From: Kiritimatiellota bacterium
GTDB lineage: Bacteria > Verrucomicrobiota > Lentisphaeria > Oligosphaerales > JAADHN01
Assembly (NCBI GenBank): GCA_013151865.1
Contig: JAADHN010000137.1
Location: forward strand, 33,516 to 97,515
Direction: 5' to 3'
Length of the DNA: 64,000 bases
Shown: positions 10,001 through 18,183 of the stretch, one piece after another
Position numbering within the stretch: position 1 is the stretch's first letter
Layout: each line of letters starts with the position of its first letter
The notes under the pieces: generated by a model
Database searches by the model: none
What the model was told of the DNA's origin: nothing
The model's input: only the letters and a program-made list of their open reading frames with translations
Made by a program: the position numbers and the translations under genes

Positions 10001-10029
10001 TGGACAACCGGGAAAAACCTCGCTATCAT
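10001..10029 (+). promoter_or_regulatory. Sigma-70 promoter of the zinc-ribbon gene
   Basis: TGGACA (10001-10006) and TATCAT (10024-10029) are separated by exactly 17 bases, each one mismatch from consensus. Transcription would begin near 10036 and give a leader of about 220 bases before the zinc-ribbon gene. Confidence 0.6.
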
Positions 10030-10258
10030 GCTGGCCGGAACGTCGGCACTTTGCCGGGGGAACGATTCCGGCGGAATCGATGCCCGAGCCCGGGATGTGT
10101 TTTTTGGGGGAGGCCGTACGCAACCTTCCTGTTTAAACCGGGTCTGCAAGCTCAGGGCGTGCGTCCCTGTCGGAAAAACTCGTGACGTTGCGTGCGAGGG
10201 CCGGTTCGCCCGTCCCGTCGCGCCGAGCCGGTCGTGTGGAAAGGAGGTGGTTCAGGAT

Positions 10259-10468
10259 ATGGAAACCATTGTCTGTCCGTATTGCGAATGTCGCGTCAAG
10301 ATCAGTGACGTGGACAACGAAGGCGGGGCTTGCCCCGAATGCGGGGCCATGATTACCGGGTCGCTCATTTTCGGAGCAAACCGTCTGGGATTTGAAGAAG
10401 ACGAGTTCGACGAAGATGTGCCGGCCCCGGGCGTGGACGAAGAAGAGGGGTTCGACGAGGACGAGTAG
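10259..10468 (+). CDS. Small zinc-ribbon protein with acidic tail
   Basis: A 69-residue cytoplasmic protein. Cysteines at positions 6, 9, 11, 25 and 28 give CPYCEC and CPEC knuckles, a zinc ribbon of the kind that coordinates one metal ion. The last 25 residues are almost all Asp and Glu with a Pro break (about 46-69). The start is fixed by a strong AGGAGGTG eight bases upstream. Such proteins are common and mostly of unknown role; binding to a basic partner through the tail is a reasonable guess. It is preceded by a good promoter and followed by an AsmA-like gene 89 bases away, possibly in the same transcript. Confidence 0.75.
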   Translation: METIVCPYCECRVKISDVDNEGGACPECGAMITGSLIFGANRLGFEEDEFDEDVPAPGVDEEEGFDEDE

Positions 10469-10557
10469 AAGCCGCCTGCGGGGACGGTTGCGCTTGTCTC
10501 GGACGTCGGCGCGTTTGCTGCCCTGCCCGGGAAGTGGAAGACGGGAGAGCCCGGCCC

Positions 10558-11364
10558 ATGAAACGTACACTCAAAGTCCTGGCCGTCGGCGTTGCCGTGG
10601 CAGTCGTTCTGTTGGCGGTTGGTTTGGTCGTTGTGTATCTCTCGTTCGGGGCCATTGTGAAGAAGGGCGCCGAGACCATGGGGCCCCGAATCCTGGGAGC
10701 GCCGGTGCATCTTGAAAAAGTCGAGTTCTCCCTGTTTCGCGGCAGCCTTGACCTCCAAGGTCTGGTTGTCGGCAATCCCGAAGGTTTCAATACCGATTCC
10801 GCGTTCAGGCTCGGCCGCATCCGGGTTAAGCTTCAGCCCGCCAGTCTCTTTGGCGATACGGTGCGCATCGAAAGAGTCCTGATCGACAGCCCGGAAGTCA
10901 CCTATGAAATGGGACTCAAAGGGAGTAACATCGGGGCCATCAAGAAGAATGTCGAGGCCTTTGGCGGCGGTCCATCCGAAGTATCGGGAAAAAAACCGCC
11001 GGAAACCCCGAAGGGAGAGGCCGGCGCGGGAAAGAAATTCATCATTGACGACTTCCGCTTTACCGGCGGCAAAGTCAACCTCAGCGCGACGTTTCTGAAA
11101 GGCGGCAAGGCCGCCGTTCCTCTGCCCGAGATCCACTTGACGGACATTGGTAAGGCTTCCGGCGGCAAGAGCATTGGTGAGACCGTGGCCGAGATCGCCA
11201 AGGCCATTACAGATGCTGTTGCCCAAGCCGCTTCCGGTGCGGCCAGGGGGCTGGCAGCCGGCGGGGCACAGCTCAAGGGCGGAGCCGAGACCGCCGGAAA
11301 AGTCGTGAAGAAAAGTGCCGCCCGGGCCGTGAATAACCTGAGAGGCATCTTCCGGCGGAAGTAA
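10558..11364 (+). CDS. AsmA-like membrane-anchored protein
   Basis: A 268-residue envelope protein. An N-terminal transmembrane helix (about 8-30) is followed by the AsmA/DUF748-type beta-rich start (GAPVHLEKVEFSLFRGSLDL, then VRIERVLIDSPEVTYE), a flexible Lys/Gly/Pro linker near residues 145-165, and a second beta segment. The C-terminus (about 200-268) is alanine-rich and helical. AsmA-like proteins sit in the inner membrane facing the periplasm and are tied to lipid or outer-membrane homeostasis. At 268 residues it is much shorter than AsmA or TamB, so it is a minimal version. Start at 10558 has GGGAGAG upstream. No recognised partner is adjacent. Confidence 0.68.
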   Translation: MKRTLKVLAVGVAVAVVLLAVGLVVVYLSFGAIVKKGAETMGPRILGAPVHLEKVEFSLFRGSLDLQGLVVGNPEGFNTDSAFRLGRIRVKLQPASLFGDTVRIERVLIDSPEVTYEMGLKGSNIGAIKKNVEAFGGGPSEVSGKKPPETPKGEAGAGKKFIIDDFRFTGGKVNLSATFLKGGKAAVPLPEIHLTDIGKASGGKSIGETVAEIAKAITDAVAQAASGAARGLAAGGAQLKGGAETAGKVVKKSAARAVNNLRGIFRRK

Positions 11365-11440
11365 CCGGTTCGCCGGGGGCCGGTCTTCCGTTCCTCCGGG
11401 GGCGGGCTCGTCCTCGGAAAACGGAACCAAAGGGTTGACG

Positions 11441-12301
11441 ATGTTCATCGACGTTCACGCCCACGTCTACCGGCGTCCCGTGCCCTGGTTCCCCTTTGCC
11501 GCGCCCGAACAGGTGTTGCGCCGTTATGATGAAATCGGAATCGAGAGGGGCGCCATCTTGCCTCTCGTGGGCCCGGAGGTCTATCTCCCCCAGTCCACCG
11601 AGGACGCACTTGAAATGGCGGAGAACTCCGGGGGGCGGTTCGTTCCTTTCTGCAATGTCGATCCCCGTGCCCTGACCAACTCCGCGGACGCACCCCTCGG
11701 AGATGTATTGCGCTACTATCGGGACAAGGGGTGTCGCGGCATCGGGGAGGTCATGCCGAACCTGCCGTTTCTCCATCCGCTGGTCCAGAACCTGTTCCGC
11801 CATGCCCAGGATGTCGGCCTGCCACTCACGTTCGATATCTCGACCCGCATCGGCGGCGCTTACGGCTTGTACGACGATCCCGGCCTCCCTCAGCTCGAAC
11901 AATCCCTGAAACGTTTTCCCCGACTGGCTATCCTCGGGCACGGCCCGCCTTTCTGGGCGGAGATCGCCCGGCTTGAAACTCCGGCGGACCGGGCCGGCTA
12001 TCCCTCGTACCCCGTGCGCGAGGAGGGAGTTGTGCCCAAGCTGTTTCGCCGATATCCGAACTTGTACGGCGACCTGTCGGCCGGGAGCGGCTTCAACGCT
12101 CTTAAACGCGACCCCGAGTACGCCCTCCGTTTCCTCGATGAATTCCAGGATCGGCTCATGTTCGGCACCGACATCTGTTCCCCGGACCAAGTCTTGCCTC
12201 TGGCTCGTTTTCTTCTGGACTTGCGCGACGCCGGGAAGTTGTCCGAAACCGCGTTTCGGAAAATTGCCCGGAACAACGCGATTCGCCTCCTGAAACTGTG
12301 A
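11441..12301 (+). CDS. Amidohydrolase family protein (amidohydro-rel)
   Basis: A 286-residue cytoplasmic metal-dependent hydrolase or decarboxylase-like TIM barrel. The N-terminal metal motif is FIDVHAHVY with His6 and His8, Glu103 lies in GIGEVMPN, His167 in ILGHGPPFW, and the final catalytic Asp244 in MFGTDIC, followed by a C-terminal RKIARNNAIRLLKL typical of the family. All of the residues expected for one or two metal ions are present. The ATG at 11441 is preferred over a TTG two codons earlier because the protein starts at the barrel strand. Substrate unknown; neighbours do not help. Confidence 0.82.
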   Translation: MFIDVHAHVYRRPVPWFPFAAPEQVLRRYDEIGIERGAILPLVGPEVYLPQSTEDALEMAENSGGRFVPFCNVDPRALTNSADAPLGDVLRYYRDKGCRGIGEVMPNLPFLHPLVQNLFRHAQDVGLPLTFDISTRIGGAYGLYDDPGLPQLEQSLKRFPRLAILGHGPPFWAEIARLETPADRAGYPSYPVREEGVVPKLFRRYPNLYGDLSAGSGFNALKRDPEYALRFLDEFQDRLMFGTDICSPDQVLPLARFLLDLRDAGKLSETAFRKIARNNAIRLLKL

Positions 12302-12613
12302 AGCGATTCGACCGGAGCCGAAGACGGCAACGGCTCGGGCGGACCGCAGGGCGTTCTTGAGAACAGGACGACTTGTCGGTTGCTGTCGGTGCCTGAAACG
12401 TCCTTCTGACCTGATCAATTCATGGAGTTCATCGCGAGAGGGCGCAGCGCATACGGACTCGGGTGATTGCGTCGAGCGCCGGATAAGGCTGTGTTGTAAC
12501 ACCGCCTCGGCCGGTTGGCGGCGGCAACCTTCTGAAGTTGTGTGAGATGCGTCATCGTAGCAGACGGCTTGCGCACTGTTCAGGCTGAACCGCCGCTGAG
12601 TGAGGGACGCCAG
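12302..12613. other. Intergenic region containing repeat copy B
   Basis: No gene is seen. The segment is dominated by repeat copy B (12410-12584). I looked for a thiamine-pyrophosphate riboswitch ahead of thiE and found no recognisable THI-box core. Confidence 0.6.
12410..12584 (-). repeat. Dispersed intergenic repeat, family 2, copy B
   Basis: A 175-base element homologous in reverse to copy A. On the minus strand it begins CCTGAACAGTGCGC and ends CATGAATTGATCAGG, so its ends form an imperfect inverted repeat like those of the larger elements at 47380 and 59797. The GAGGCGGTGTT core and GCTGCGCCCTCTCGC block are shared with copy A. It lies between two plus-strand genes, just before thiE. 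Confidence 0.72.
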
Positions 12614-13249
12614 ATGCAAACCCGCCAACTCGACACCACGCTCTATCTCGTGACCGACCGACGCTTGGCCGCTCCCAGGCCTCTGCCGGCTGTAGTCGGT
12701 GAAGCGGTCCGGAACGGGGCGACCATGGTCCAAGTCCGGGAAAAGGACGTCGCCAGCCGCGAGTTTTACGAAATCGCCGCCGCGGTCCATCGAGTCACGC
12801 GCGCGCTCGGTGTGCCCCTGATCGTCAACGACCGACTGGACATCATGCTGGCGCTCGGGGCCGAAGGCGTACACGTCGGGGCGGACGATCTGCCTGCCGA
12901 ACGCGTCCGCGAGCTGGCGCCGGGTCGAATCTTGGGTGTGTCCGTCGGCTCGATCAAGCAACTCCGCTCCGCCGAGCTGGCCGGCGCCGACTACGTGGGG
13001 GTCGGCCCCATCTTTTCCACCCCCACCAAACCGGACGCCGGGCCGGCCCTCGGGCTCGCAGGTCTGGAGGCGATTGTCCGGGCAGCCCGAGTCCCAACCG
13101 TGGCCATCGGTGGAATTGACGCTCGAAACGCCGCCGCCGTCGGAGCGACGGGCGTGAGCGGAATCGCCGTGGTCAGCGCCATTATGGCCGTGCCCGAGCC
13201 GGGCACAGCCGCGCGGCAGCTCAGGGCCGCTTTCTGCGGCGCCGCCTGA
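12614..13249 (+). CDS. thiE: Thiamine-phosphate synthase
   Basis: Couples hydroxymethylpyrimidine pyrophosphate to the thiazole phosphate to give thiamine phosphate. The protein has 211 residues, the normal length. Family motifs are complete: LYLVTDRR (10-17), VQVREKD (39-45), IVNDRLDIMLALGAEGVHVGADDLP (70-94), GVSVGS (108-113), ADYVGVGPIFSTPTKPDA (126-142), AIGGI (164-168) and GIAVVSAI (183-190). The ATG at 12614 has GAGGGA upstream. No other thiamine genes are adjacent and no TPP riboswitch is visible, so it is an isolated copy; other thi genes should be elsewhere in the genome. Function is confident. Confidence 0.93.
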   Translation: MQTRQLDTTLYLVTDRRLAAPRPLPAVVGEAVRNGATMVQVREKDVASREFYEIAAAVHRVTRALGVPLIVNDRLDIMLALGAEGVHVGADDLPAERVRELAPGRILGVSVGSIKQLRSAELAGADYVGVGPIFSTPTKPDAGPALGLAGLEAIVRAARVPTVAIGGIDARNAAAVGATGVSGIAVVSAIMAVPEPGTAARQLRAAFCGAA

Positions 13250-13620
13250 ATCGGTACCGGATCGTGGTCGCGGATGCGGATGCGGTCCGGGCCGATCCCG
13301 TTACGGGCGCGGTTTCGAGTTTTCCCCCCCATCACTGACCGGTTACGCTCTTCGAGAGTCGAACCTGGCAATCCAACGAATGAATCAGTAGGGTATACCT
13401 CGCCGAGCCTCCCCCGAAACCAAACGGCCAGCGCTTGCCCACGCAACCTTGGGTCTGCGCGAGCTGGACGAATGCACGAAGCCACGGGGCGGGCGATCCC
13501 GTCGAGCGGGGGGGCTGCCCTGCGGAAGAAGCCCCAAAAGGTTGACCGCAAGTCAACGTCGACCAACGCGCATGTTTCATTTGCGCGCTCCGACGAGCGA
13601 TGCAACGACAGGAACCAAGA
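13250..13620. other. Intergenic region, nothing recognised
   Basis: No gene, promoter or structured element stands out in these 371 bases. A segment at 13351-13369, read on the minus strand, resembles a tRNA T-loop (GGTTCGACTC) but the surrounding stems do not form. Confidence 0.5.
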
Positions 13621-14427
13621 ATGCAACCGCACATCGACTCGATCGACGATCATTTCTCGCTGGCCGCGTTCCCGGAGGTGTTGAGGCGGTTTCGCCCTCC
13701 CGCCGCGGACTTCGATCCGACCGGGAGTTGGCGTTGTTCGTATCGTATGTATACGCACACAATGGGGGCCGCCGTGGTGGGGAGAGTCGAAGTGTCGCGT
13801 CGGTCTCGCGGCGCGGACGGCGCTGAACTGAAGATCGAAATACGACGCAACATTGCCCGTCGATGCACACAGTTCGTTCGGGCCGTCGTGCAGTGCGGCA
13901 CCGGGCCCCTGGCCACACCGACGGGTTGGCGCCTTGTGCGGGAAGTGCGGGAAGCCGATGGGAAACTCGTTCCCGATCTACGGGCCGAAGAAACCGCGAC
14001 GGTCGGGAAACAGGGCGTGCACATCCGGCGCGGAGGCAAGGAACGCCTGCTCCCCGTCCGCAGCCCCTGGACTTCCGATTGGGCCCTTTTCGAGGCCCTG
14101 CCTCGAATGCCGCGGACCTCGGGGAGTGAATTGCGTTTCGCCCTGATCGAGGATTTCGAACTGCTCCGGCCCGGGCAGATCCTGGCCTTTCGCAAGACGG
14201 CCCGGATCCGGTTCGGAGCGAAACGAACCTGGCAATACGTTGCGGGTAGACGGCTCGAAAAAGGCGAAATCGACCGGCCCGTCGTCGAAGTCGGCGGTGG
14301 GAGTGTGGTCGCAGCAGTCGCCTTCGAGCGGACCGGCCCCGGTACGGTCCCGGTCGTCGCCTGGCTCGACCAAGCCGGCCGCATCCTGCTCGTACTCTCG
14401 GGCCAGAGCGCCATGGTTCTGGCCTGA
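13621..14427 (+). CDS. Hypothetical protein
   Basis: A predicted soluble protein of 268 residues from the ATG at 13621, which has AGGAA upstream. The sequence is strand-rich, alternating hydrophobic and charged residues (for example LKIEIRRNIARR, VVAAVAFERTG), consistent with a beta-sandwich or barrel. There is no signal peptide or membrane segment and I recognise no motif. It stands alone, ending 45 bases before a convergent oxidoreductase gene. Coding is supported by length and composition; function is unknown. Confidence 0.6.
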   Translation: MQPHIDSIDDHFSLAAFPEVLRRFRPPAADFDPTGSWRCSYRMYTHTMGAAVVGRVEVSRRSRGADGAELKIEIRRNIARRCTQFVRAVVQCGTGPLATPTGWRLVREVREADGKLVPDLRAEETATVGKQGVHIRRGGKERLLPVRSPWTSDWALFEALPRMPRTSGSELRFALIEDFELLRPGQILAFRKTARIRFGAKRTWQYVAGRRLEKGEIDRPVVEVGGGSVVAAVAFERTGPGTVPVVAWLDQAGRILLVLSGQSAMVLA

Positions 14428-14472
14428 CTCTGCGCAGTTACCGCCCCTCGGGAACGCCTTTCCCGGGCCGGG

Positions 14473-15534
14473 TCAGTCGATCGCGACCTCGCGCCCTTCG
14501 TGGGCCGACTGGTAAATGGCGTCGATCAGTTTCATCACGATCACGCCTTCCTCGCCGGTGGCCGCCGGCGGCCCTTCGCCGCGTACCGCGGCAATATACT
14601 TGGTCATCTCTGCGGCAAAGGGGTCGGTCCCGGTCGAGTGTTGAACCTTGATGTCCGCCAGCCGATCCTCGAATTCGGTCAGCAAAGTGAGCGGACCCGA
14701 TCCCATGCGGACTCCTCCTTTGGTTCCCAAGATTTCCGCGTAGCACTCGCCGGGAGTGTTGGCGGCCCAGCTTACATCGAAATTCATGCTGGCCTTGCCC
14801 CCGAAGCGGACAGTACCGCACGCGTAGTCCTCCACGTCGAACACACCGGAGAAATCCGGCGGGCCGGCCCACATGCTGACGTAATGATAATTCTCCATCG
14901 GAGAGCCGAACTTCGAGTAGATCGTCGCACTCACCGCAGTGGGGTTCCACAGTCCGGACAGCCACATGGTCAGGTCGAAATAGTGCACGCCGATGTCGAT
15001 CAGGGGACCACCACCCGAGCGCGCCTTGGTCGTGAACCAACCGCCCAGACCCGGAATGCCCCGCCGGCGGGTCAGCACGACCCGGATGTGATAGATGTCC
15101 CCGAGGTCGCCGTTGTCGATCAGTTCCTTTAGGACCTGGGCCTCGTCCCGCTGTCGCGTCACCATGCCCATTTGCAGGACCTTGCCCGCCCGATCCCGGG
15201 CCGCGCAGATCGCCATCCCCTGGGCCGTGCTCATGGCCATGGGTTTCTCGAGCATAACGTGCTTGCCCGCATCGAACGCCGCCACGGCGATTTCCATGTG
15301 CAGATCGTTCGGCACGCAAACGCTGACCGCCTCGATTTCCGGGTCCGCCAACAGATCATGGTAGTTCTCGTACAACTTTTCCACGCCGTGGCGGCTCCCC
15401 TTCTCCCGCAAGCGGTCCGGAAGAATGTCGCACAGAGCCACGACCCCCGCATCCGCCACTTTCGCATACGCATCCGCATGCACCGAACCGATGGTTCCCA
15501 CGCCGATAATGCCGACCTTCACTTGATTCGCCAT
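14473..15534 (-). CDS. Gfo/Idh/MocA family oxidoreductase
   Basis: A 353-residue NAD(P)-dependent oxidoreductase, cytoplasmic. The Rossmann motif GVGTIG lies at residues 11-16 and the catalytic-lysine signature Glu96-Lys97-Pro98 in MLEKPMA. A second conserved stretch, GGPLIDIGVHYFDLTMWL, is the family motif carrying the Asp and His of the active site, so this copy looks fully active. The ATG at 15534 has AAGGAG about 12 bases away, slightly long. It is the last gene of a minus-strand run headed by the HtrA protease and lies 219 bases after a DUF6785 membrane protein. Oxidation of a sugar or inositol-type substrate is the family expectation. Confidence 0.88.
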   Translation of the reverse strand: MANQVKVGIIGVGTIGSVHADAYAKVADAGVVALCDILPDRLREKGSRHGVEKLYENYHDLLADPEIEAVSVCVPNDLHMEIAVAAFDAGKHVMLEKPMAMSTAQGMAICAARDRAGKVLQMGMVTRQRDEAQVLKELIDNGDLGDIYHIRVVLTRRRGIPGLGGWFTTKARSGGGPLIDIGVHYFDLTMWLSGLWNPTAVSATIYSKFGSPMENYHYVSMWAGPPDFSGVFDVEDYACGTVRFGGKASMNFDVSWAANTPGECYAEILGTKGGVRMGSGPLTLLTEFEDRLADIKVQHSTGTDPFAAEMTKYIAAVRGEGPPAATGEEGVIVMKLIDAIYQSAHEGREVAID

Positions 15535-15753
15535 GATTCGACAACGCTCCTTCTTTCCACTGAATTCGCTCGAAAGCGCCCGGTGGCAGTTCCGCCTGGT
15601 CTCGACCGAGGGACGCCGGACCGAGTCGGCCCCGGTTGCCCGCTGCAGACGAAACCCCGAGCCCCAAAACATAGGCCGCGGCAGCCGGGAGTCAATCCCC
15701 GATACATCATGGGGACAATCGGGTGCGACGATCAAAGCCCGGCGGGCCCGGTT

Positions 15754-17901
15754 TCAGGCCGGAAAGATATAGTATCGGACCGGTCTCACACCGTAGTGAA
15801 CGTAGTACCAGACATTGAATAGCATGATCAAGGAGGCCATGCAGATCTCGGCCAGAATGAATCCGAAGAACACGGGCTTGAGTCGCTGATACACTCGGCC
15901 GCCGCCGTACTTGGTGACGAGGGTTTTCACCAGGCACCCGGCCAGAAACGACACCGAAAATGTCCGGCCGCCGCTGTTGCCCCAAACCAGGAATACGATG
16001 GGATGCAGGATCCACCACCTGTAGTGCAGCTTCATGTAGTAGCAAAACACCACCGCCGCGAACCCGAACAACACCCAGCGGAGGCAATCCCGGCGCCCGG
16101 CGACGTTCCGGAGACGAAATGCGAAGGCTTCCCAATCGAATACACCTTCGTTCTTGTCGAGTCGGCACATGCGCTCGAACCGCTTCGGTTCCATGCGCTC
16201 GCGCTGGACAGTGGCGGCGATGCGATTGAACATGTTCCCCCGCAGAATGGCGTAATCGCTGCCGCGGCCGTTGTAGTTGACCCACAGGTTGGCGAGGAAT
16301 GCCGCAGCCATGCAGGGCACGAGGACGGCGGCCATCACGTTCGCCATCTTGAAGCGGGGAACGCCTTCTTTTTCGCAGATGCGTAGGGCATTGATGACGA
16401 ACGGAGAAAGCTGCTCCCGCGGATCCCAGCAGAACAGGTTCGTGATCAGCCCGAACACGCTCTGCGAGTACGGGCCGATGGCGCGGCCGCCCACAAGACC
16501 GAACAAGAGGTAGAACGGCATCCAAACGGTCTTGATGAAAAACGAGCCCGTCTCCGCAATAATGCGCGCCGTGACCAGGAACATGACCCCCATGCCCAAG
16601 ATGGCGAGCACAGCGAAATAGACCGGTAACCCGAACCAAACCGCCATCACGACGAGCAGGAGAAACGCCGTCAGAAACAGGCGTGCCGCCATGCGGACGG
16701 CGGACGGGACTTCGTCGTCTGGTACCGGCACGCCAAACGCAGTCTTGATCACGTTCCAGTAATAGTGCCGCCCCAAGAGCAGGATGATGAAGGTCATGCC
16801 CATATAAGCGCCCGAGCCCGAGTCCGTTACGTTGCGCCATTGAAAATTATAGCCGGTGCTCCAGAACGCATAGCCCAGGAGGGCCAGAACGAAGGGTGTA
16901 ACCCCCAATGAAAAGGACACTTCGGTCGGGATGAAATAAGCGAATGCGAACGCGGCGAAGTAGAACCTGCCGGAGAACACGCCGTAAGACTGGTAAGCGT
17001 GCGCAGCGAACCTCGGGAAGTGATTCCGGATCGGGTAGAGTCGCCATTCGAGCGGGATATCGATCATGGTATCCGGATTCCAGGCATGGACGAACCGCAC
17101 GAAATGGACAAAAGCGACCGCGGCGAACGCGGTCCAGAAACGAGGCTCGTAAAAGAGAGCCGGCCAAGCCCGGCCGGACTTCGTGTGGATCATGGCCGAC
17201 GCGAGTTCGGCCACCGGGTACGGCAGGAGTTCGTTCCGCGACCACTGCCGGTGCACGATGACCATCATCATCAGGATGAAAACGCAGAAGATCACGAAAA
17301 ACGGTCCCCAATACCGGAGGATCGGCAGCCAGGACCCGATAGGAATGGCCCGCGGGGCATCCGCAGTCCAGTCAAAACCGATGGTGCGCCTTCCGGTGAC
17401 CAAGCCGCGGCTCAGACCGGTGCACACGCGTCCGGCGCGTCGCTCCCGCGCCTGTCGCTGCGCCGGCGTCATCGCGGCGTCCAACTCCGGATCTTCTCCC
17501 TCGGTGTACCAGCCTTCCGGGACCAGCTTGTCCGGGGTATACTTCAGTGTCTGCGTCGTGCGCCACTGCTGGTTCGTGATCTGGCGCGTGTACGGTCCGG
17601 TCATCAGTGCCGGGAAGTAGCGCATCAGGCCGGAAGTAGCCACTCCACAGGCAGCCAGCATCATGGCTACAACGACGGCCGTTTCCGCGTTCGAGTACGC
17701 CAGGGCCGGATATCGTCGCGCTGCCAGAGGACGCAGGAAAAGAGCGAAGAACAGCAGGGACCCGAATACCCCGACCGGCAGGTGATTCCCCACGAGCCAG
17801 TTCGAGCGGACCATGAAGTCGTTCGGGTACGCCGCCGCACAGATGAAAAGCGCCCCGGCAGTCCCCAGCCCAATCGACTTCCATGTGAAACAGCTTCGCA
17901 A
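15754..17901 (-). CDS. Large polytopic membrane protein, DUF6785/DUF6784 type
   Basis: An inner-membrane protein of about 715 residues with 12 or more hydrophobic helices, several with Gly-rich and aromatic faces (for example LLFGLVGGRAIGPYS). A hydrophilic loop of about 100 residues follows the third helix. Proteins of this type occur beside glycosidases in planctomycete and verrucomicrobial genomes and resemble transporters, but no substrate is established. The start is uncertain: I prefer the TTG at 17901, which has GAGG seven bases upstream; a TTG at 17973 would add 24 residues and has a poor ribosome site. It lies in a sugar-processing run between a large exported protein and an oxidoreductase, which supports an uptake role. 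Confidence 0.72.
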   Translation of the reverse strand: MRSCFTWKSIGLGTAGALFICAAAYPNDFMVRSNWLVGNHLPVGVFGSLLFFALFLRPLAARRYPALAYSNAETAVVVAMMLAACGVATSGLMRYFPALMTGPYTRQITNQQWRTTQTLKYTPDKLVPEGWYTEGEDPELDAAMTPAQRQARERRAGRVCTGLSRGLVTGRRTIGFDWTADAPRAIPIGSWLPILRYWGPFFVIFCVFILMMMVIVHRQWSRNELLPYPVAELASAMIHTKSGRAWPALFYEPRFWTAFAAVAFVHFVRFVHAWNPDTMIDIPLEWRLYPIRNHFPRFAAHAYQSYGVFSGRFYFAAFAFAYFIPTEVSFSLGVTPFVLALLGYAFWSTGYNFQWRNVTDSGSGAYMGMTFIILLLGRHYYWNVIKTAFGVPVPDDEVPSAVRMAARLFLTAFLLLVVMAVWFGLPVYFAVLAILGMGVMFLVTARIIAETGSFFIKTVWMPFYLLFGLVGGRAIGPYSQSVFGLITNLFCWDPREQLSPFVINALRICEKEGVPRFKMANVMAAVLVPCMAAAFLANLWVNYNGRGSDYAILRGNMFNRIAATVQRERMEPKRFERMCRLDKNEGVFDWEAFAFRLRNVAGRRDCLRWVLFGFAAVVFCYYMKLHYRWWILHPIVFLVWGNSGGRTFSVSFLAGCLVKTLVTKYGGGRVYQRLKPVFFGFILAEICMASLIMLFNVWYYVHYGVRPVRYYIFPA

Positions 17902-18183
17902 GGCAGTGCCTCGTCTCCCGATCCAGCACCGATGCGGTATTCGCTTGATGCGTCGGCCGCCGGTTGGCTGCAACGCAGCTCGGTGTTCTTAACAAAACAC
18001 TCCAGGGCTCGTGATTTTGCCGCCGCCCGCCGTCACCGGCCTGCTCAATTAAACAGGGTAAGCTCCTGCACCCCCAAAAGAACTCCTGCAGGGAGGGCCG
18101 GGCTCTTTTCTTGCCAATTTTTCTGAAAAACCGGTTGACTCCAGATGATGCTCCGACCCCGCGATTCACTTTGGTCCGATCAA

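Larger units (their letters stand above)
9457..10258. other. Divergent intergenic region
   Basis: No gene is seen in these 802 bases between two divergent transcripts. It holds repeat copy C (about 9786-9884) and, at 10001-10029, a good promoter reading rightward to the zinc-ribbon gene. The open frames here on both strands have no protein-like character. Confidence 0.55.

Noticed and set aside
12302..12613. TPP riboswitch ahead of thiE
   Set aside because: No CTGAGA core or ACCTGATCTGG-like segment; the region is a repeat copy.
13335..13400. tRNA-like T-loop (GGTTCGACTC) on the minus strand
   Set aside because: The flanking five bases do not pair and no acceptor, D or anticodon arms can be drawn.
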